The notes beneath the pieces are model-generated. The model had not been told where the DNA came from, made no database searches, and saw only the letters and a program-made list of their open reading frames with translations. Below, piece after piece: positions 44,457-54,428 of a stretch of 64,000 nt of DNA (within the stretch, counting starts at the first letter, position 1; every line of letters begins with the position of its first letter). Where the stretch lies: assembly GCA_946480475.1 (NCBI GenBank), contig CAMLJM010000003.1, positions 1-64,000 on the forward strand, given 5' to 3'. Origin of the DNA: an uncultured Alphaproteobacteria bacterium. GTDB taxonomy: Bacteria; Pseudomonadota; Alphaproteobacteria; Micavibrionales; Micavibrionaceae. The translations under genes and the position numbers were made by a program.

Positions 44457-45556
44457 CTCGGGTTTGCCAATACCTCGTCAAAAACATCTTCATAATCTTT
44501 GACGACTTCAGGTAAAGAGAAGCAGGGAGGGAGCAGACTTGCGCCCATGCATACTCTCATTTTAGCGCCGTCCATAAATCTTACGAACTCGTCCATGGAT
44601 TTAGCAATGCGGACATTCTGTGATTCGGCTTCTGATGCAATCTCGGCAATCCCGCCTGCGCTGTTCATGGCTATAACAGGTGCGCCCATAGCTAAGGCTT
44701 CTAATGCCACATTAGGCAGGCCCTCGTGTCGTGAAGGCAGAAGGAATGCATCGGCAATTGCGTAGTATCTCCATGGTCTGGACTCGAAACCTGCCAGCGA
44801 GATTTGTTTTAGGCTATTCTTATCTATTAATTGCTGCAGGCTTTCCCGGTCAGGGCCGTCCCCTAGTATAATTAATTGCCAATCATTTCTTTCTGACCAG
44901 TCTTTTAAGGATTCTATTAAGCGGTCGAACCCTTTTTGATGAACAAGGCGACCTGCAGCTATGAAGAGCTTTTTCCCTTCCATGCCTAATGAGGAACGAA
45001 GATTCAAATCTATGTCTTCCTTCATGACATCAATGTTTACTGGATTAAATATGCGTTTCAGTTTTTTGCGATATTTTGTTGTAGTCTTAGGCATTTGCTC
45101 AAACACTAGCTGTGTTGGCGAAATAATTTTTGCTGCCATGGGATAGAGGAACTTATAACCAATGTTAAGAATGGTCTTTTTAGTTCTGTTATCTGCGAAA
45201 AAATCCGGGGTAATAGCCTCCCGGACTATGATGGGTCTCTTTGAGAGAAATGGGCTGGTCAGAAGCACCAGAAAATTCAGGTGGGCCATTGTGCTGAATA
45301 TAATATCCGGGCTCTCTTTCTGAATCGCACATATAAAAGAAATGTATGCCTGCCTGATTCTGTTCACACCTAAAGAAATAATAGGAATATCTTTAGCGAT
45401 TAAATCTTCGAGCGGCCCTTCCTTATTGAACGCAATAATAGTCGGTTCAAATCTGCTTTTATCCAAATGATTGGCAATTGTAATCATAACCCTCTCTGCG
45501 CCACCGGCGTGCAGATTGGGAAGGATGAAAGCTATTTTTGCGCGTGATCTTGCCAT
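44453..45556 (-). CDS. GT4-family glycosyltransferase
   Basis: 367-aa GT-B glycosyltransferase: FILPNLHAGGAERVMITIANHL at the N-terminus, AAGRLVHQKGFDRLI and DAFLLPSRHEGLPNVALEALAMGAPVIA (EX7E) in the C-terminal half. It is typical of O-chain and capsule loci, and is the last gene of the glycan region before corA. Confidence 0.87.
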   Translation of the reverse strand: MARSRAKIAFILPNLHAGGAERVMITIANHLDKSRFEPTIIAFNKEGPLEDLIAKDIPIISLGVNRIRQAYISFICAIQKESPDIIFSTMAHLNFLVLLTSPFLSKRPIIVREAITPDFFADNRTKKTILNIGYKFLYPMAAKIISPTQLVFEQMPKTTTKYRKKLKRIFNPVNIDVMKEDIDLNLRSSLGMEGKKLFIAAGRLVHQKGFDRLIESLKDWSERNDWQLIILGDGPDRESLQQLIDKNSLKQISLAGFESRPWRYYAIADAFLLPSRHEGLPNVALEALAMGAPVIAMNSAGGIAEIASEAESQNVRIAKSMDEFVRFMDGAKMRVCMGASLLPPCFSLPEVVKDYEDVFDEVLANPS

Positions 45557-45597
45557 GTAGAGGTTTGTATATAATCTTCCTTATATTTGTAAATCGA

Positions 45598-46728
45598 TTA
45601 ATTCTGCGATGAGAATCTGATCCAGCCTCTTTTGGCGAAATAACCCAGTAATATCAGGGCAACCAGGGCCATAAGGCTTAAAGCGAAGGGGTAACCATAA
45701 ACCCATTCCAGTTCGGGCATGTTCCAGGGTGATTTTGATGTATCGAAGTTCATACCATAGACGCTGGCAATGAAGCTTAAAGGTATGAAAATGGTGGCAA
45801 TAACCGTCAGAACTTTCATGGTTTCGTTCATCTGGTTGTTGATACTGGAGAGGTAAATATCGATCAGGCCAGAGGCGCGTTCGCGGTCTACTTCCAGAAG
45901 TTCGATAATACTGATGACGTGATCACGGCAGTCGCGCAGATAAATTCTTGTCTCAGCACTCATGATGTCGTTATCGCCGTTCAGGTTGACGATAACTTCG
46001 CGCATAGGCCAGATAGCCTGCCGCAGGACTCTCAGCTCTCTTTTTAGTCTGTGAGTTTCCGAGATTATATTACGGTCCGGATTGTCGACGACTTTGTCTT
46101 CCAGTTCACTGATCTGGTCACCGAAATGTTCCATGACGGGGAAGTAACCATCGATGGTCGCATCCATGATGGCGTAACCCAAATAGTTCGAGCCGCCTTT
46201 ACGGATCAGCCTCCCTTTGCTTCGTCTTAAGCGGTCACGCACAGGTTCCAATACATCGCCATCGGCGCGTTCCTGAATAGTCAGGACATAATTCTTGCCG
46301 ATAAAAAGGCTTAGTTGTTCTGTGTCCAGATTGCCCTCAATGATTCGCATCATATGTGTGATCACAAACAGGTAATCTTCATAATCTTCCGCTTTGGCAC
46401 GGTGATGCAGGTTTGAAACATCTTCGAGGGCCAGGGGGTGAATTTTAAAAATATCAGCTAATTTATTCAGAAGTTCCGCGTTGCCCAGACCATCAATATT
46501 GATCCACGTCGTGGGCCATTGTGACAAAAAGGCAGGAATTTCTTCCGCTGAAGAAATTTTCTGTTCGATAAAGTCAGTCTCATTATAAGAGATGACCGTT
46601 ATAACAGGTTGTTCTGCGCCTTCCGGTATAACGAGCGTGCCTGGCACCATACCAGGCTGGTCGTGATGACGCCGCCTGGTATGTCTGGCAGATGCGGCGT
46701 ACTGCTTCTTCTTCTTTTTGGCGGTCAT
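45598..46728 (-). CDS. corA: CorA-type Mg2+/Co2+ transporter
   Basis: 376-aa CorA family divalent-cation channel. The cytoplasmic N-terminal region starts with a Lys/Arg-rich tail, followed by the funnel domain; two C-terminal transmembrane helices flank the signature YGMNF (about residue 325). It is the last gene of a minus-strand group with the antiporter and MscS genes, separated from the antiporter by 35 bp. Confidence 0.88.
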   Translation of the reverse strand: MTAKKKKKQYAASARHTRRRHHDQPGMVPGTLVIPEGAEQPVITVISYNETDFIEQKISSAEEIPAFLSQWPTTWINIDGLGNAELLNKLADIFKIHPLALEDVSNLHHRAKAEDYEDYLFVITHMMRIIEGNLDTEQLSLFIGKNYVLTIQERADGDVLEPVRDRLRRSKGRLIRKGGSNYLGYAIMDATIDGYFPVMEHFGDQISELEDKVVDNPDRNIISETHRLKRELRVLRQAIWPMREVIVNLNGDNDIMSAETRIYLRDCRDHVISIIELLEVDRERASGLIDIYLSSINNQMNETMKVLTVIATIFIPLSFIASVYGMNFDTSKSPWNMPELEWVYGYPFALSLMALVALILLGYFAKRGWIRFSSQN

Positions 46729-46763
46729 GCTTGAAAACCTCTCTGCCTATAACACTCTACAAG

Positions 46764-48002
46764 CTAGTTTTGTTCAAGCGATTTCCTGAATTTCTTCAAC
46801 CGTGCATGACGATAGATGCGGCCCCGTCGCAGTAAGTCCATACGGCGCATGGCGACTGTCCATACAGGCGTTAATATGAGGCTGAGGGCGATAATCGCTA
46901 CAACATATTTGTATGCTTCGGGCAGAATGGCGGCTGAGCTTAAGCCCAGGGCCGCCAGAACGAATGAGAATTCCCCCGCCTGGCCCAGTGAGGCACCTAA
47001 CATAATCGCATGGCGTCTGGAAAGGCCTTGCCAGCGTAAGATCGTGATATTGAAAATGGTTTTCAGGAATAGCAGAGCAAAAAGCACCAGTGCTATGGAG
47101 AATATGTGCTCGATAATAAATTTGAAATCGATCATGATCCCCACTGACAGGAAGAAAATCATCATCAGTAATTCAAAAATGGGCCTTATCTCTTCCTCAT
47201 AGGCTTCTTTCTTATGAGTACTGCCAATCGCAAGGCCCGCCAGGAATGCGCCATAAGACGCTGACAGGCCAATGGCTCCTGATAAGGCTGCCGCTGTAAA
47301 GCACACGGTCAGTGCTACCAGCACATTCTGGCCACTATCCGGCAGGCTCGGCATTTTCATTTGTGAGAACTTAAGGGGGCCGACGTCACGGCCACCCAAT
47401 GCGCAGATCATCACCACCATGAAAGCCATGGCGAAAACGATACGCAGGACGTCCTCGATTTCCAGCAGGAAGTTGCCGCCTGCCTCGTTCAATGTGCTGA
47501 TGACGAGCAACATGGGAATAACCGCCAGGTCCTGTGCGACAAGAATACCCATGGCCAGGTTGCCCATAGGGGTGTTGGACTCACCCATATCTTCGAGTAA
47601 TTTCAGGGCGACAGCAGTTGAGCTTAGTGAAACTGCGAAACCCAGAATGAGGATGCGGTTGATGCTCCAATCCAGCCCCCAGCCAATCAAGCCAATAGTG
47701 ACTAGTCCCGCTGTAATCTGAAGGGCGGTCGTGCTGACGGCAACTTTGAAAACGTCCATAAAGCGGTGGACGTCCAGTTCCAGACCGATAATAAAGAGCA
47801 GCAATAAAATACCCAGTTCAGAAAGGAAGGATATTTCTCCGCCTGTTCTGACGAGGCCGAGGAAGGAGGGGCCTAACAGCATGCCCACTAAAATGTATCC
47901 GACAATGACGGGTTGGCCGAAGCGCTTGAGTATGCTGCCGCCCGCGAAGGCCGCGGCCAGAACCAAGGCAATCTGCGAGAGGTTTGAAGCGTGATCTTCC
48001 AT
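46764..48002 (-). CDS. CPA2-family K+/Na+:H+ antiporter
   Basis: 412-aa monovalent-cation:proton antiporter with about 12 membrane helices. The double-glycine-rich helices GYILVGMLLGPS and LLFIIGLELD at the N-terminus and LAMGILVAQDLAVIPML in the middle are typical of KefB/KefC/CPA2. There is no C-terminal TrkA_N/RCK domain, unlike Kef; the chain ends after a short basic tail. It lies 22 bp downstream of the MscS gene. Confidence 0.87.
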   Translation of the reverse strand: MEDHASNLSQIALVLAAAFAGGSILKRFGQPVIVGYILVGMLLGPSFLGLVRTGGEISFLSELGILLLLFIIGLELDVHRFMDVFKVAVSTTALQITAGLVTIGLIGWGLDWSINRILILGFAVSLSSTAVALKLLEDMGESNTPMGNLAMGILVAQDLAVIPMLLVISTLNEAGGNFLLEIEDVLRIVFAMAFMVVMICALGGRDVGPLKFSQMKMPSLPDSGQNVLVALTVCFTAAALSGAIGLSASYGAFLAGLAIGSTHKKEAYEEEIRPIFELLMMIFFLSVGIMIDFKFIIEHIFSIALVLFALLFLKTIFNITILRWQGLSRRHAIMLGASLGQAGEFSFVLAALGLSSAAILPEAYKYVVAIIALSLILTPVWTVAMRRMDLLRRGRIYRHARLKKFRKSLEQN

Positions 48003-48024
48003 CTTATTTCCCCCGTCCTGTACT

Positions 48025-48945
48025 CTAGTCTTCGTTTCTACTGTTGGCCTGTTTCTGGGTCTCTGCGGTCTTTTGTTCTTTCAGTTTTTGCACGGCTGAA
48101 AGGAAATCAAACGTTATGTTGTCTGTGAATCGCCCTGCATCGCGCGTTGGTATGAACAGATGAGCTGTAAAGACATTATGGCCCAGTTCGGTTGTGCCTA
48201 TCGAGCAGCCTGGCTTAATACCGGGTAGATCGATGCCTGATTTCCGTTTTAAGCGCGCATGCTGGATTTCCGATTGTTCCTGCAGGTCTGCATAGTGCTT
48301 CGTCACAATCTCCTGCAGCAATGCCATATGTTCGATAGGACGGGCATCGATTGCGGGCACTACCATGCGTATGTCATGATATATCCACGATTTTCCCAAA
48401 GTCAGGTTTTCCACGGCGCTTGTTAACAGGCGGCTATTGGGAATTTCTATGGTGGGGCCTGTCAGTTGATATGATTTTCCCGAGACATCCAGTTTTTGCA
48501 GTTTGATTGAAAAGGCGTTCACGTCGATGACTTCGCCGGACATGTTGTCGATGGTGATCCAGTCGCCGACAACAAAGGGGCGTGTGCTGACGCGCATGAA
48601 GGCGCCGCTCAGACAAAGAATCATTTCCTTGGTGGCAACGACCAGAGCGACAGCGACGGCGGCAAGAGATAGCGCCAGAGTACGTAATTGAGGCGCCCAG
48701 ATCAGAATTAAGCCCACGATTATCAGCAGCAGGATGCCGTTCTTGATCTGGCTGATCCAGCGCCTCTGATCGCGGCTCAGAATCTCTGACTTGTTGCGCA
48801 CAGCCCTGACGAGGAACATGCGGGCTGTCAACAAAGTAACGAGCAGAAAAAGGCTGGTGGCTAAGGGTTCAGCAAAGAAAGGGAGAGAGGAATTGATTAT
48901 AGGCAGTGACTGCATGGTTTGTGTCGTATCAGGGGCTGAAATCAT
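48025..48945 (-). CDS. MscS-family mechanosensitive channel
   Basis: 306-aa small-conductance mechanosensitive channel. The third-helix and upper beta-domain segment AVAVALVVATKEMILCLSGAFM-RPFVVGDWITI is clear, as are FSIKLQKLD and IPNSRL. Two hydrophobic helices precede it and a polar Gln-rich tail ends it. It probably releases osmolytes on hypo-osmotic shock. It heads a minus-strand operon with the antiporter and corA genes. Confidence 0.87.
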   Translation of the reverse strand: MISAPDTTQTMQSLPIINSSLPFFAEPLATSLFLLVTLLTARMFLVRAVRNKSEILSRDQRRWISQIKNGILLLIIVGLILIWAPQLRTLALSLAAVAVALVVATKEMILCLSGAFMRVSTRPFVVGDWITIDNMSGEVIDVNAFSIKLQKLDVSGKSYQLTGPTIEIPNSRLLTSAVENLTLGKSWIYHDIRMVVPAIDARPIEHMALLQEIVTKHYADLQEQSEIQHARLKRKSGIDLPGIKPGCSIGTTELGHNVFTAHLFIPTRDAGRFTDNITFDFLSAVQKLKEQKTAETQKQANSRNED

Positions 48946-49042
48946 CTAGGTATCGCTTTTCTAACGGCTGAATATGCTGGAATTATGACCTTGGCAGGGT
49001 GTTTTCACGGTAAAGCGGGCAGGATAGATACGAATCAAGGGC

Positions 49043-49071
49043 TTGATCGTTCAATTTTATCGCTTCATAAT
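49043..49071 (+). promoter_or_regulatory. putative sigma70 promoter of the AsmA-like gene
   Basis: TTGATC (49043-49048) and CATAAT (49066-49071) are separated by exactly 17 bp. The start site would be near 49078 and is inside the longest open frame, which supports ATG 49115 rather than TTG 49043 as start codon. Confidence 0.42.
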
Positions 49072-49114
49072 TGGTGTGACTACTGTTTTGATCGCACCAC
49101 AGGCTGTTTCATTC

Positions 49115-49933
49115 ATGACCCGCATACAAAAACAGCGTTTATCCCTGCTTGTCCTTGCGGGCCTGCTGATCCTTTTGATAGGGGGTGGGTTACTCTCTTA
49201 TGGCAGTCTTACGTCTTTGAGCAAACATGCCGTCGAGCGTCTGGCCAGCCGCCAGTTCGGCGTCAAGGTTTCTGTTGAATCCCTTGATATAGATCCTGAA
49301 CGCGAGTCTGTACTGATAGAGGGACTTACGATCAACAATCCCAAAGGTTATAAAAAAGCCCCGGCCATCACAATTGGCACAATTGATATCGATGCACGCA
49401 GCCTGAAACGCGAAATGCTGGCTTTCGAAGACATCAGCGTGAACGGCGTGAATATGCGCGTTGAGGTTACCAAGAACGGTACCAATCTTTCCGATTTGCG
49501 CCAGCAAGTCGCCGACCATATGGATCAGAAGAAGCCCGCGAATATAAAACTGGTTAAGGTTGTGATTGACCATATTGTCTTTACGGGGGCACGGATTGAG
49601 CCGGCTGTAGTTGCTGATGCTATCGCGCGCGATCTGTCACCTGCCGTTCTGCCCGAGATTCACTTGCGCGGGATTGGCGAGGCCGAGCAAGGAATACCTA
49701 TTCAAGAAGCTGTGATGCAGGTTCTTGCGCACGTTATTCATGTGGCTTTGCGGGCGGCGGCGGACGAAGGTTACCTCGAAAGCCTGACCCCTGAACAACA
49801 AAAGGCTATCGGCGCCCGGCTTGATTTTGGACAGCGCATAGTCGAGGACGCCAAAGCTGCCGTCAATAGGGCGCCCTCTGACATGGAAGCTCTTAAAAAG
49901 AATGTGAAAAAGACTTTCAAAGTTAATGAGTAA
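49115..49933 (+). CDS. AsmA-like/DUF748 inner-membrane anchored protein
   Basis: 272-aa protein with one N-terminal membrane helix (LSLLVLAGLLILLIGGGLLSY) and a periplasmic domain of AsmA/DUF748 appearance (RQFGVKVSVESLDIDPERESVLIEGLTINNPKGY, then IDIDARSLKREM). Such proteins are linked to lipid transport between membranes. It is shorter than AsmA (about 600 aa), so it may be a minimal member; certainty is limited. The ATG at 49115 is chosen; convergent with the MATE gene, 3 bp apart. Confidence 0.7.
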   Translation: MTRIQKQRLSLLVLAGLLILLIGGGLLSYGSLTSLSKHAVERLASRQFGVKVSVESLDIDPERESVLIEGLTINNPKGYKKAPAITIGTIDIDARSLKREMLAFEDISVNGVNMRVEVTKNGTNLSDLRQQVADHMDQKKPANIKLVKVVIDHIVFTGARIEPAVVADAIARDLSPAVLPEIHLRGIGEAEQGIPIQEAVMQVLAHVIHVALRAAADEGYLESLTPEQQKAIGARLDFGQRIVEDAKAAVNRAPSDMEALKKNVKKTFKVNE

Positions 49934-49936
49934 CCA

Positions 49937-51310
49937 TCAGACCGTTGCCGGAATTCCCGCTTCATGGCGTGCGCAGATACGGCGATTGAGAAAATGGAAT
50001 CCGATGCCTGTGACCACATTCACTGCGGCTAATGCCAGGAAAATACCCGCTACACCATAAATATGGCTTCCGATGATTGCTGCCGGGATGGTCAGAACGA
50101 TCAGCTTAATGGCGATCATTGTGAAAGACTGGCGCGGCATGCCCATGGCATTGAAGGCAGAACTCCAACCCTGGACCAGGTTACCCAGGCCGTAAGTGAT
50201 AGGGACGATCCAGAAATAAAGCATGGTTTCATGGATGATCTGCGGATCTGTTGTAAAAGCGCGCGCAATCGGGCCTGCGAAGATAACCAGCAGAACCGCT
50301 ACGGCCATGGACCATATCACGGAGAAATAAATCGCTTTATTCAGGGTCTCGTGAACACGATCATATAGTTTTGCGCCCCAGTTCTGGCCGATAATCGGCG
50401 ACATACCGGTCGCCAACGCCATGATAACAACAAACATAAAGGCCTCAATACGGTTGGCGATGCCAAAGGCCGCCACAGCTGTATCCCCTTGCTGAGCCAG
50501 TAAGCCTGTCAGCACAGTACCGGTAATGGGCTGCATGATGGTGGCCAGGCTTACGGGGATTGCAATCACCAGCAATTTTTTAACAGAGTCACTGAAAAGT
50601 GTCATGTGCCAGCGGCTGCGGCTAATCAAATGTTTCTTGTAATAAAGAACATACAGGGCTGCAATCGTGGTGCCTATGTTTGCCAATAAAGTGGCAATCG
50701 CCGCACCCTGCACCTCTAACCTTGGGAAGCCTAGCAGGCCGAAAACCAGAACCGGGGCGATCAGAGCGTTCATCACGGCGGCTGACGTCATAATCAGGGC
50801 TGGGGTTTTGGTATCACCGGTGGCGCGTATGGCTGAGTTACCCACCATAGGGACAGTCAGGAAGACGCTGCCAGCAAACCAGATATGCATATAGTCCCGA
50901 ATGATGGGCATCATCTCAGGGCTGGCGCCCATGGCTACAAATAGCGGATCTGTTGTCAGCAATCCTATAACAGCAAAGAAGATCCCGCATAAGAAGGCAA
51001 AAAGAATACTGTGGGTCGCTACGCGCCTCACGCGACTGACATTACCCTGGCCGATCAGGCGTGAAAGCACGGACGATGCGGCAATCCCCTGCGCCAGTAC
51101 GAGAGAGAATAATATGTATGTAACAGGAAATGTGAAGGCGATGGCGGTCAGCTCCGTGCTGCCCAGCATCGAGATATACCAGGTGTCTACCAACTGAAAA
51201 CTGACAATGGCCAGAATGCCCCAGATCATCGGTATGGTCAGGCGCACCAGATGCCCGGTTACGGGGCCAGTTGTTAAATCACCTTTTAGTCTATGAAGGG
51301 CAGTACTCAT
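49937..51310 (-). CDS. MATE-family multidrug exporter
   Basis: 457-aa MATE transporter with 12 predicted helices in two homologous halves; the N-terminal PVTGHLVRLTIPMIWGILAI, GMSPIIGQNWGA and GNSAIRATGDTKTP segments are typical. It exports cationic compounds using Na+ or H+. ATG 51310 is chosen over longer frames; it starts 10 bp after the RND gene stop, so the MFP, RND and MATE genes form one operon. Confidence 0.87.
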   Translation of the reverse strand: MSTALHRLKGDLTTGPVTGHLVRLTIPMIWGILAIVSFQLVDTWYISMLGSTELTAIAFTFPVTYILFSLVLAQGIAASSVLSRLIGQGNVSRVRRVATHSILFAFLCGIFFAVIGLLTTDPLFVAMGASPEMMPIIRDYMHIWFAGSVFLTVPMVGNSAIRATGDTKTPALIMTSAAVMNALIAPVLVFGLLGFPRLEVQGAAIATLLANIGTTIAALYVLYYKKHLISRSRWHMTLFSDSVKKLLVIAIPVSLATIMQPITGTVLTGLLAQQGDTAVAAFGIANRIEAFMFVVIMALATGMSPIIGQNWGAKLYDRVHETLNKAIYFSVIWSMAVAVLLVIFAGPIARAFTTDPQIIHETMLYFWIVPITYGLGNLVQGWSSAFNAMGMPRQSFTMIAIKLIVLTIPAAIIGSHIYGVAGIFLALAAVNVVTGIGFHFLNRRICARHEAGIPATV

Positions 51311-51320
51311 GGCCCGGAAC

Positions 51321-54300
51321 CTACTCGCTTTCCAGTTCTTTTTCCAGCTCTCTTGCTGCATGGTCGGGGGAATTCGTATGACGCGCCAGCAAGGCATAGA
51401 ATGTGGGCACAATAAACAGAGTCAGGAAGGTTGCAAACAATACGCCCGTAAAAATGACGATACCAATAGGGAAGCGGCTTTCCGCGCCAGCACCATGGGC
51501 GAAGATCAAGGGTATGGCGCCTGCGGCAGTGGCGATAGATGTCATCAGGATCGGGCGCAAGCGTTGTTCGCAGGCATGTAACAGTGCCTCATAAAACTCC
51601 ATGCCCTGGTCACGGAGCTGATTTGCGAATTCAACAATCAAGATACCATTCTTGGCCGATAATCCGACAAGCATGATAATCCCGATCTGGGTATAAACAT
51701 TGAGGGTGGCATCCGTCATAAACAGCCCCCACAATGCGCCAATTAACGCAAAGGGAACGGCGGTCATAATGACCAGGGGGTGAATGAAGCTCTCAAATTG
51801 AGCAGCTAGAATCAGGAACACAGCAATCAGTGCCAGCAGGAAAGTGGCATATACGGCAGATCCCGTATCCTTCAGTTTCTTGGATTCACCCTTGTAATCA
51901 ATCTGCGCTTCGGCAGGCAGGATACGGCGTGCCGTTGATTCCAGATAGTTGAGTGCTTCGCCTAATGTATAGTCGGGCGCTACGTTTGCCGAAATCGTAA
52001 TAGCACGCAGTCGGTTATAACGGTTCAGTGAGCCGGTGTCGGCGGTTTCCCGCAATGTGATCAGGTTGGATAACGGGATCAGTTCGTTTGTGCGTTCTGA
52101 TCTGACATAGACATTGGTCAGGTCTGTAGGTTTCAGGCGGTCGGCATCGTGTGCCTGCAACACCAGATCATATTCCTGCCCGCGATCAATATACGTTGTC
52201 ACTTCTTTCGATCCGAACAGGGTTTCGAGCGTTGATCCGATCTGCTGGGTTGATATGCCCAGGTCAGCGGCGCGGGTAACATCGATATCAATGCGCATCT
52301 GTGGCTGGGTTTCTTTATAATCATAATCCACATTCAGAAGATTAGGATTACTGCGGATTTCTTCCAGCATCAGATCGCGCCAGCGCACCAGATCTTCGTA
52401 ATTGCTGCCGCCCAGAACGAATTGCACCGGGGTGCTGGTGCCACCGCCTGCGCCCAAGCTTGGCGGCATGGTGGCAATGGCATTGACGCCCGGAATTGAG
52501 GAAAATTCTTTTGACATCTGTGCCACAATGTCTTTGGCGTGGCGGCGTTCACCCCAATCTTTCAGGCGTGTGATAGCGGTGCCGCCATTCACGGCGTTAC
52601 TGCCGCCGAATCCTGGTACAAGGGCGATAACAGATTGCGCTTCGCCATTCTCGACCAGCTTCATCAGGCGGGATTCGATTTCGCGCATGTTACGTTTGGA
52701 ATATTCCATGCTTGAACCTTCAGGCCCTACCATACGTGTATAGAAAACGCCGCGGTCTTCCCGTGGGGCAAATTCAGAAGGAATATTGGTAATGAAATAG
52801 TAGCCACTGCCGATCAGGATGCCCATAATCAGGGCAATCAGGATAGGCATGCGGATACAAAACATGACGGCGTCTTTATATGCCGGGATAGAACGGTCTA
52901 TCAGGCCATTGACTGAGCGCGGGATCAGGCTCAGGCGCTTACCGTGCGGACGGGCTTTCAGCAACTTGGAACACATGACCGGGGTCAGGCTCAAAGCTGC
53001 AAAGCAAGAGAAGAGGACGGCTGCAGCCATCGCCCATGCGAATTCGGTGAAGAGCCTGCCGATGTCTCCAGGCATGAAAGTAATGGGTAAAAATACCATC
53101 ACCAGCACCATGGTCGTCGCCAGAACGGCAAACCCTACCTGTCTTGTGCCTAGGTAGGCAGATGCCAGCGGTGGTTTTCCTTCTTCAATCCGTTTGTAAA
53201 CATTCTCCAGCACTACAATCGCATCATCGACGACAAGGCCGATGGCCAGGATCAGCGCAAGAATAGTGACCAGATTGATAGAGAAACCCAAGGCGTACAA
53301 AACGATGAATGAGCCAATCAATGAAACAGGAATTGTAACTGCCGGTATGAATGTGGCGCGCCAGTCGCCCAGAAAAGCCCAGATGACGGCGACTACCAGC
53401 AGGATGGTCAGCGCAATCGTCAGGTATACTTCGTGAATGGCGGCTTCAATAAATAATGACAGATCGAAAATAACGGAAAGGCGCAAAGAAGGAGGCAGAG
53501 ATTGTTTAACGTTCTCGACTTCTGCCAGAACGGCGCGCGATACGGCCAGCGTATTTGCGTTGGATTGCTTGGTAATGCCCAAGCCTACGTTATTTTTGCC
53601 GTTGGCCCGCATTTCCGAACGTTCATTCAGAGCCCCGACTTCAACCTCGGCAATATCCGAAAGCTTGGTCAGGTACCCATCATTACCGCGCTTGATGGCC
53701 AGGTCTTCAAAATCGGCAGGCTTGTTGTAGGTGCGCTCTACGCGCACGGAAAATTCGCGATCCAGTGACTCAATGCGGCCAGCGGGTAATTCTACATTCT
53801 CGCGTTCCAGCGCATTTTCAATGTCCTGCACCGTAATGTTGCGTGCGGCCATGGCTGTGCGGTTTAACCACACCCGCATGGCGTAACGGCGCTCACCGCC
53901 AATACGGATGTCGGCTACACCGTTAATGACGGAGAAACGATCAGTAAGGTAGCGATCAACATAATCCGTCAGCTCTAAGGGGCCCATAACGTCACTTTGC
54001 AGGGAAAGCCAGAGGATAGGACTGGCATCTGCGTCCTGCTTGGTGATCTGCGGGGCATCCACTTGGTCGGGCAGGCGGCTGATGACGCGATTTACGCGGT
54101 CACGCACGTCATTTGCTGCAGAATCGATATCGCGGCTGATCTCAAATTCAATCGAGATGTTGGAGGAACCGTCTGATGATTGTGATGATATGGACCTGAT
54201 GCCCTCAATCCCGCTGATACTGTCCTCAATGATCTGGGTGACACGTGTCTCAACAATATTCGCAGAGGCGCCCACATAAGATGTCCTGACAGATACAATG

Positions 54301-54428
54301 GGGGCATCAATATCCGGATATTCTCGTAAAGGTAACCTGTCAAAGCTGATCATCCCGAAAATGATAATCAGCAGGCTCATCACAATGGCAAAGACGGGCC
54401 GTTTGACAGATATGTCAGATAAAATCAT
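51321..54428 (-). CDS. RND efflux pump, HAE1 family (inner-membrane subunit)
   Basis: 1035-aa AcrB/MexB-type resistance-nodulation-division pump with 12 membrane helices and two large periplasmic loops. The N-terminal SVKRPVFAIVMSLLIIIFG and the proton-relay helix GLVVDDAIVVLENVYKRIEEGK (paired Asp) are diagnostic. It overlaps the MFP gene by 4 bp. No TolC-like outer-membrane factor is in the window, so a remote one must be used. Confidence 0.92.
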   Translation of the reverse strand: MILSDISVKRPVFAIVMSLLIIIFGMISFDRLPLREYPDIDAPIVSVRTSYVGASANIVETRVTQIIEDSISGIEGIRSISSQSSDGSSNISIEFEISRDIDSAANDVRDRVNRVISRLPDQVDAPQITKQDADASPILWLSLQSDVMGPLELTDYVDRYLTDRFSVINGVADIRIGGERRYAMRVWLNRTAMAARNITVQDIENALERENVELPAGRIESLDREFSVRVERTYNKPADFEDLAIKRGNDGYLTKLSDIAEVEVGALNERSEMRANGKNNVGLGITKQSNANTLAVSRAVLAEVENVKQSLPPSLRLSVIFDLSLFIEAAIHEVYLTIALTILLVVAVIWAFLGDWRATFIPAVTIPVSLIGSFIVLYALGFSINLVTILALILAIGLVVDDAIVVLENVYKRIEEGKPPLASAYLGTRQVGFAVLATTMVLVMVFLPITFMPGDIGRLFTEFAWAMAAAVLFSCFAALSLTPVMCSKLLKARPHGKRLSLIPRSVNGLIDRSIPAYKDAVMFCIRMPILIALIMGILIGSGYYFITNIPSEFAPREDRGVFYTRMVGPEGSSMEYSKRNMREIESRLMKLVENGEAQSVIALVPGFGGSNAVNGGTAITRLKDWGERRHAKDIVAQMSKEFSSIPGVNAIATMPPSLGAGGGTSTPVQFVLGGSNYEDLVRWRDLMLEEIRSNPNLLNVDYDYKETQPQMRIDIDVTRAADLGISTQQIGSTLETLFGSKEVTTYIDRGQEYDLVLQAHDADRLKPTDLTNVYVRSERTNELIPLSNLITLRETADTGSLNRYNRLRAITISANVAPDYTLGEALNYLESTARRILPAEAQIDYKGESKKLKDTGSAVYATFLLALIAVFLILAAQFESFIHPLVIMTAVPFALIGALWGLFMTDATLNVYTQIGIIMLVGLSAKNGILIVEFANQLRDQGMEFYEALLHACEQRLRPILMTSIATAAGAIPLIFAHGAGAESRFPIGIVIFTGVLFATFLTLFIVPTFYALLARHTNSPDHAARELEKELESE

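Noticed and set aside
17373..45600. Integrated mobile element using tRNA-Ser as att site
   Set aside because: No integrase, transposase or repeat of the tRNA 3' end was found at the right edge. The composition shift alone does not prove an element.
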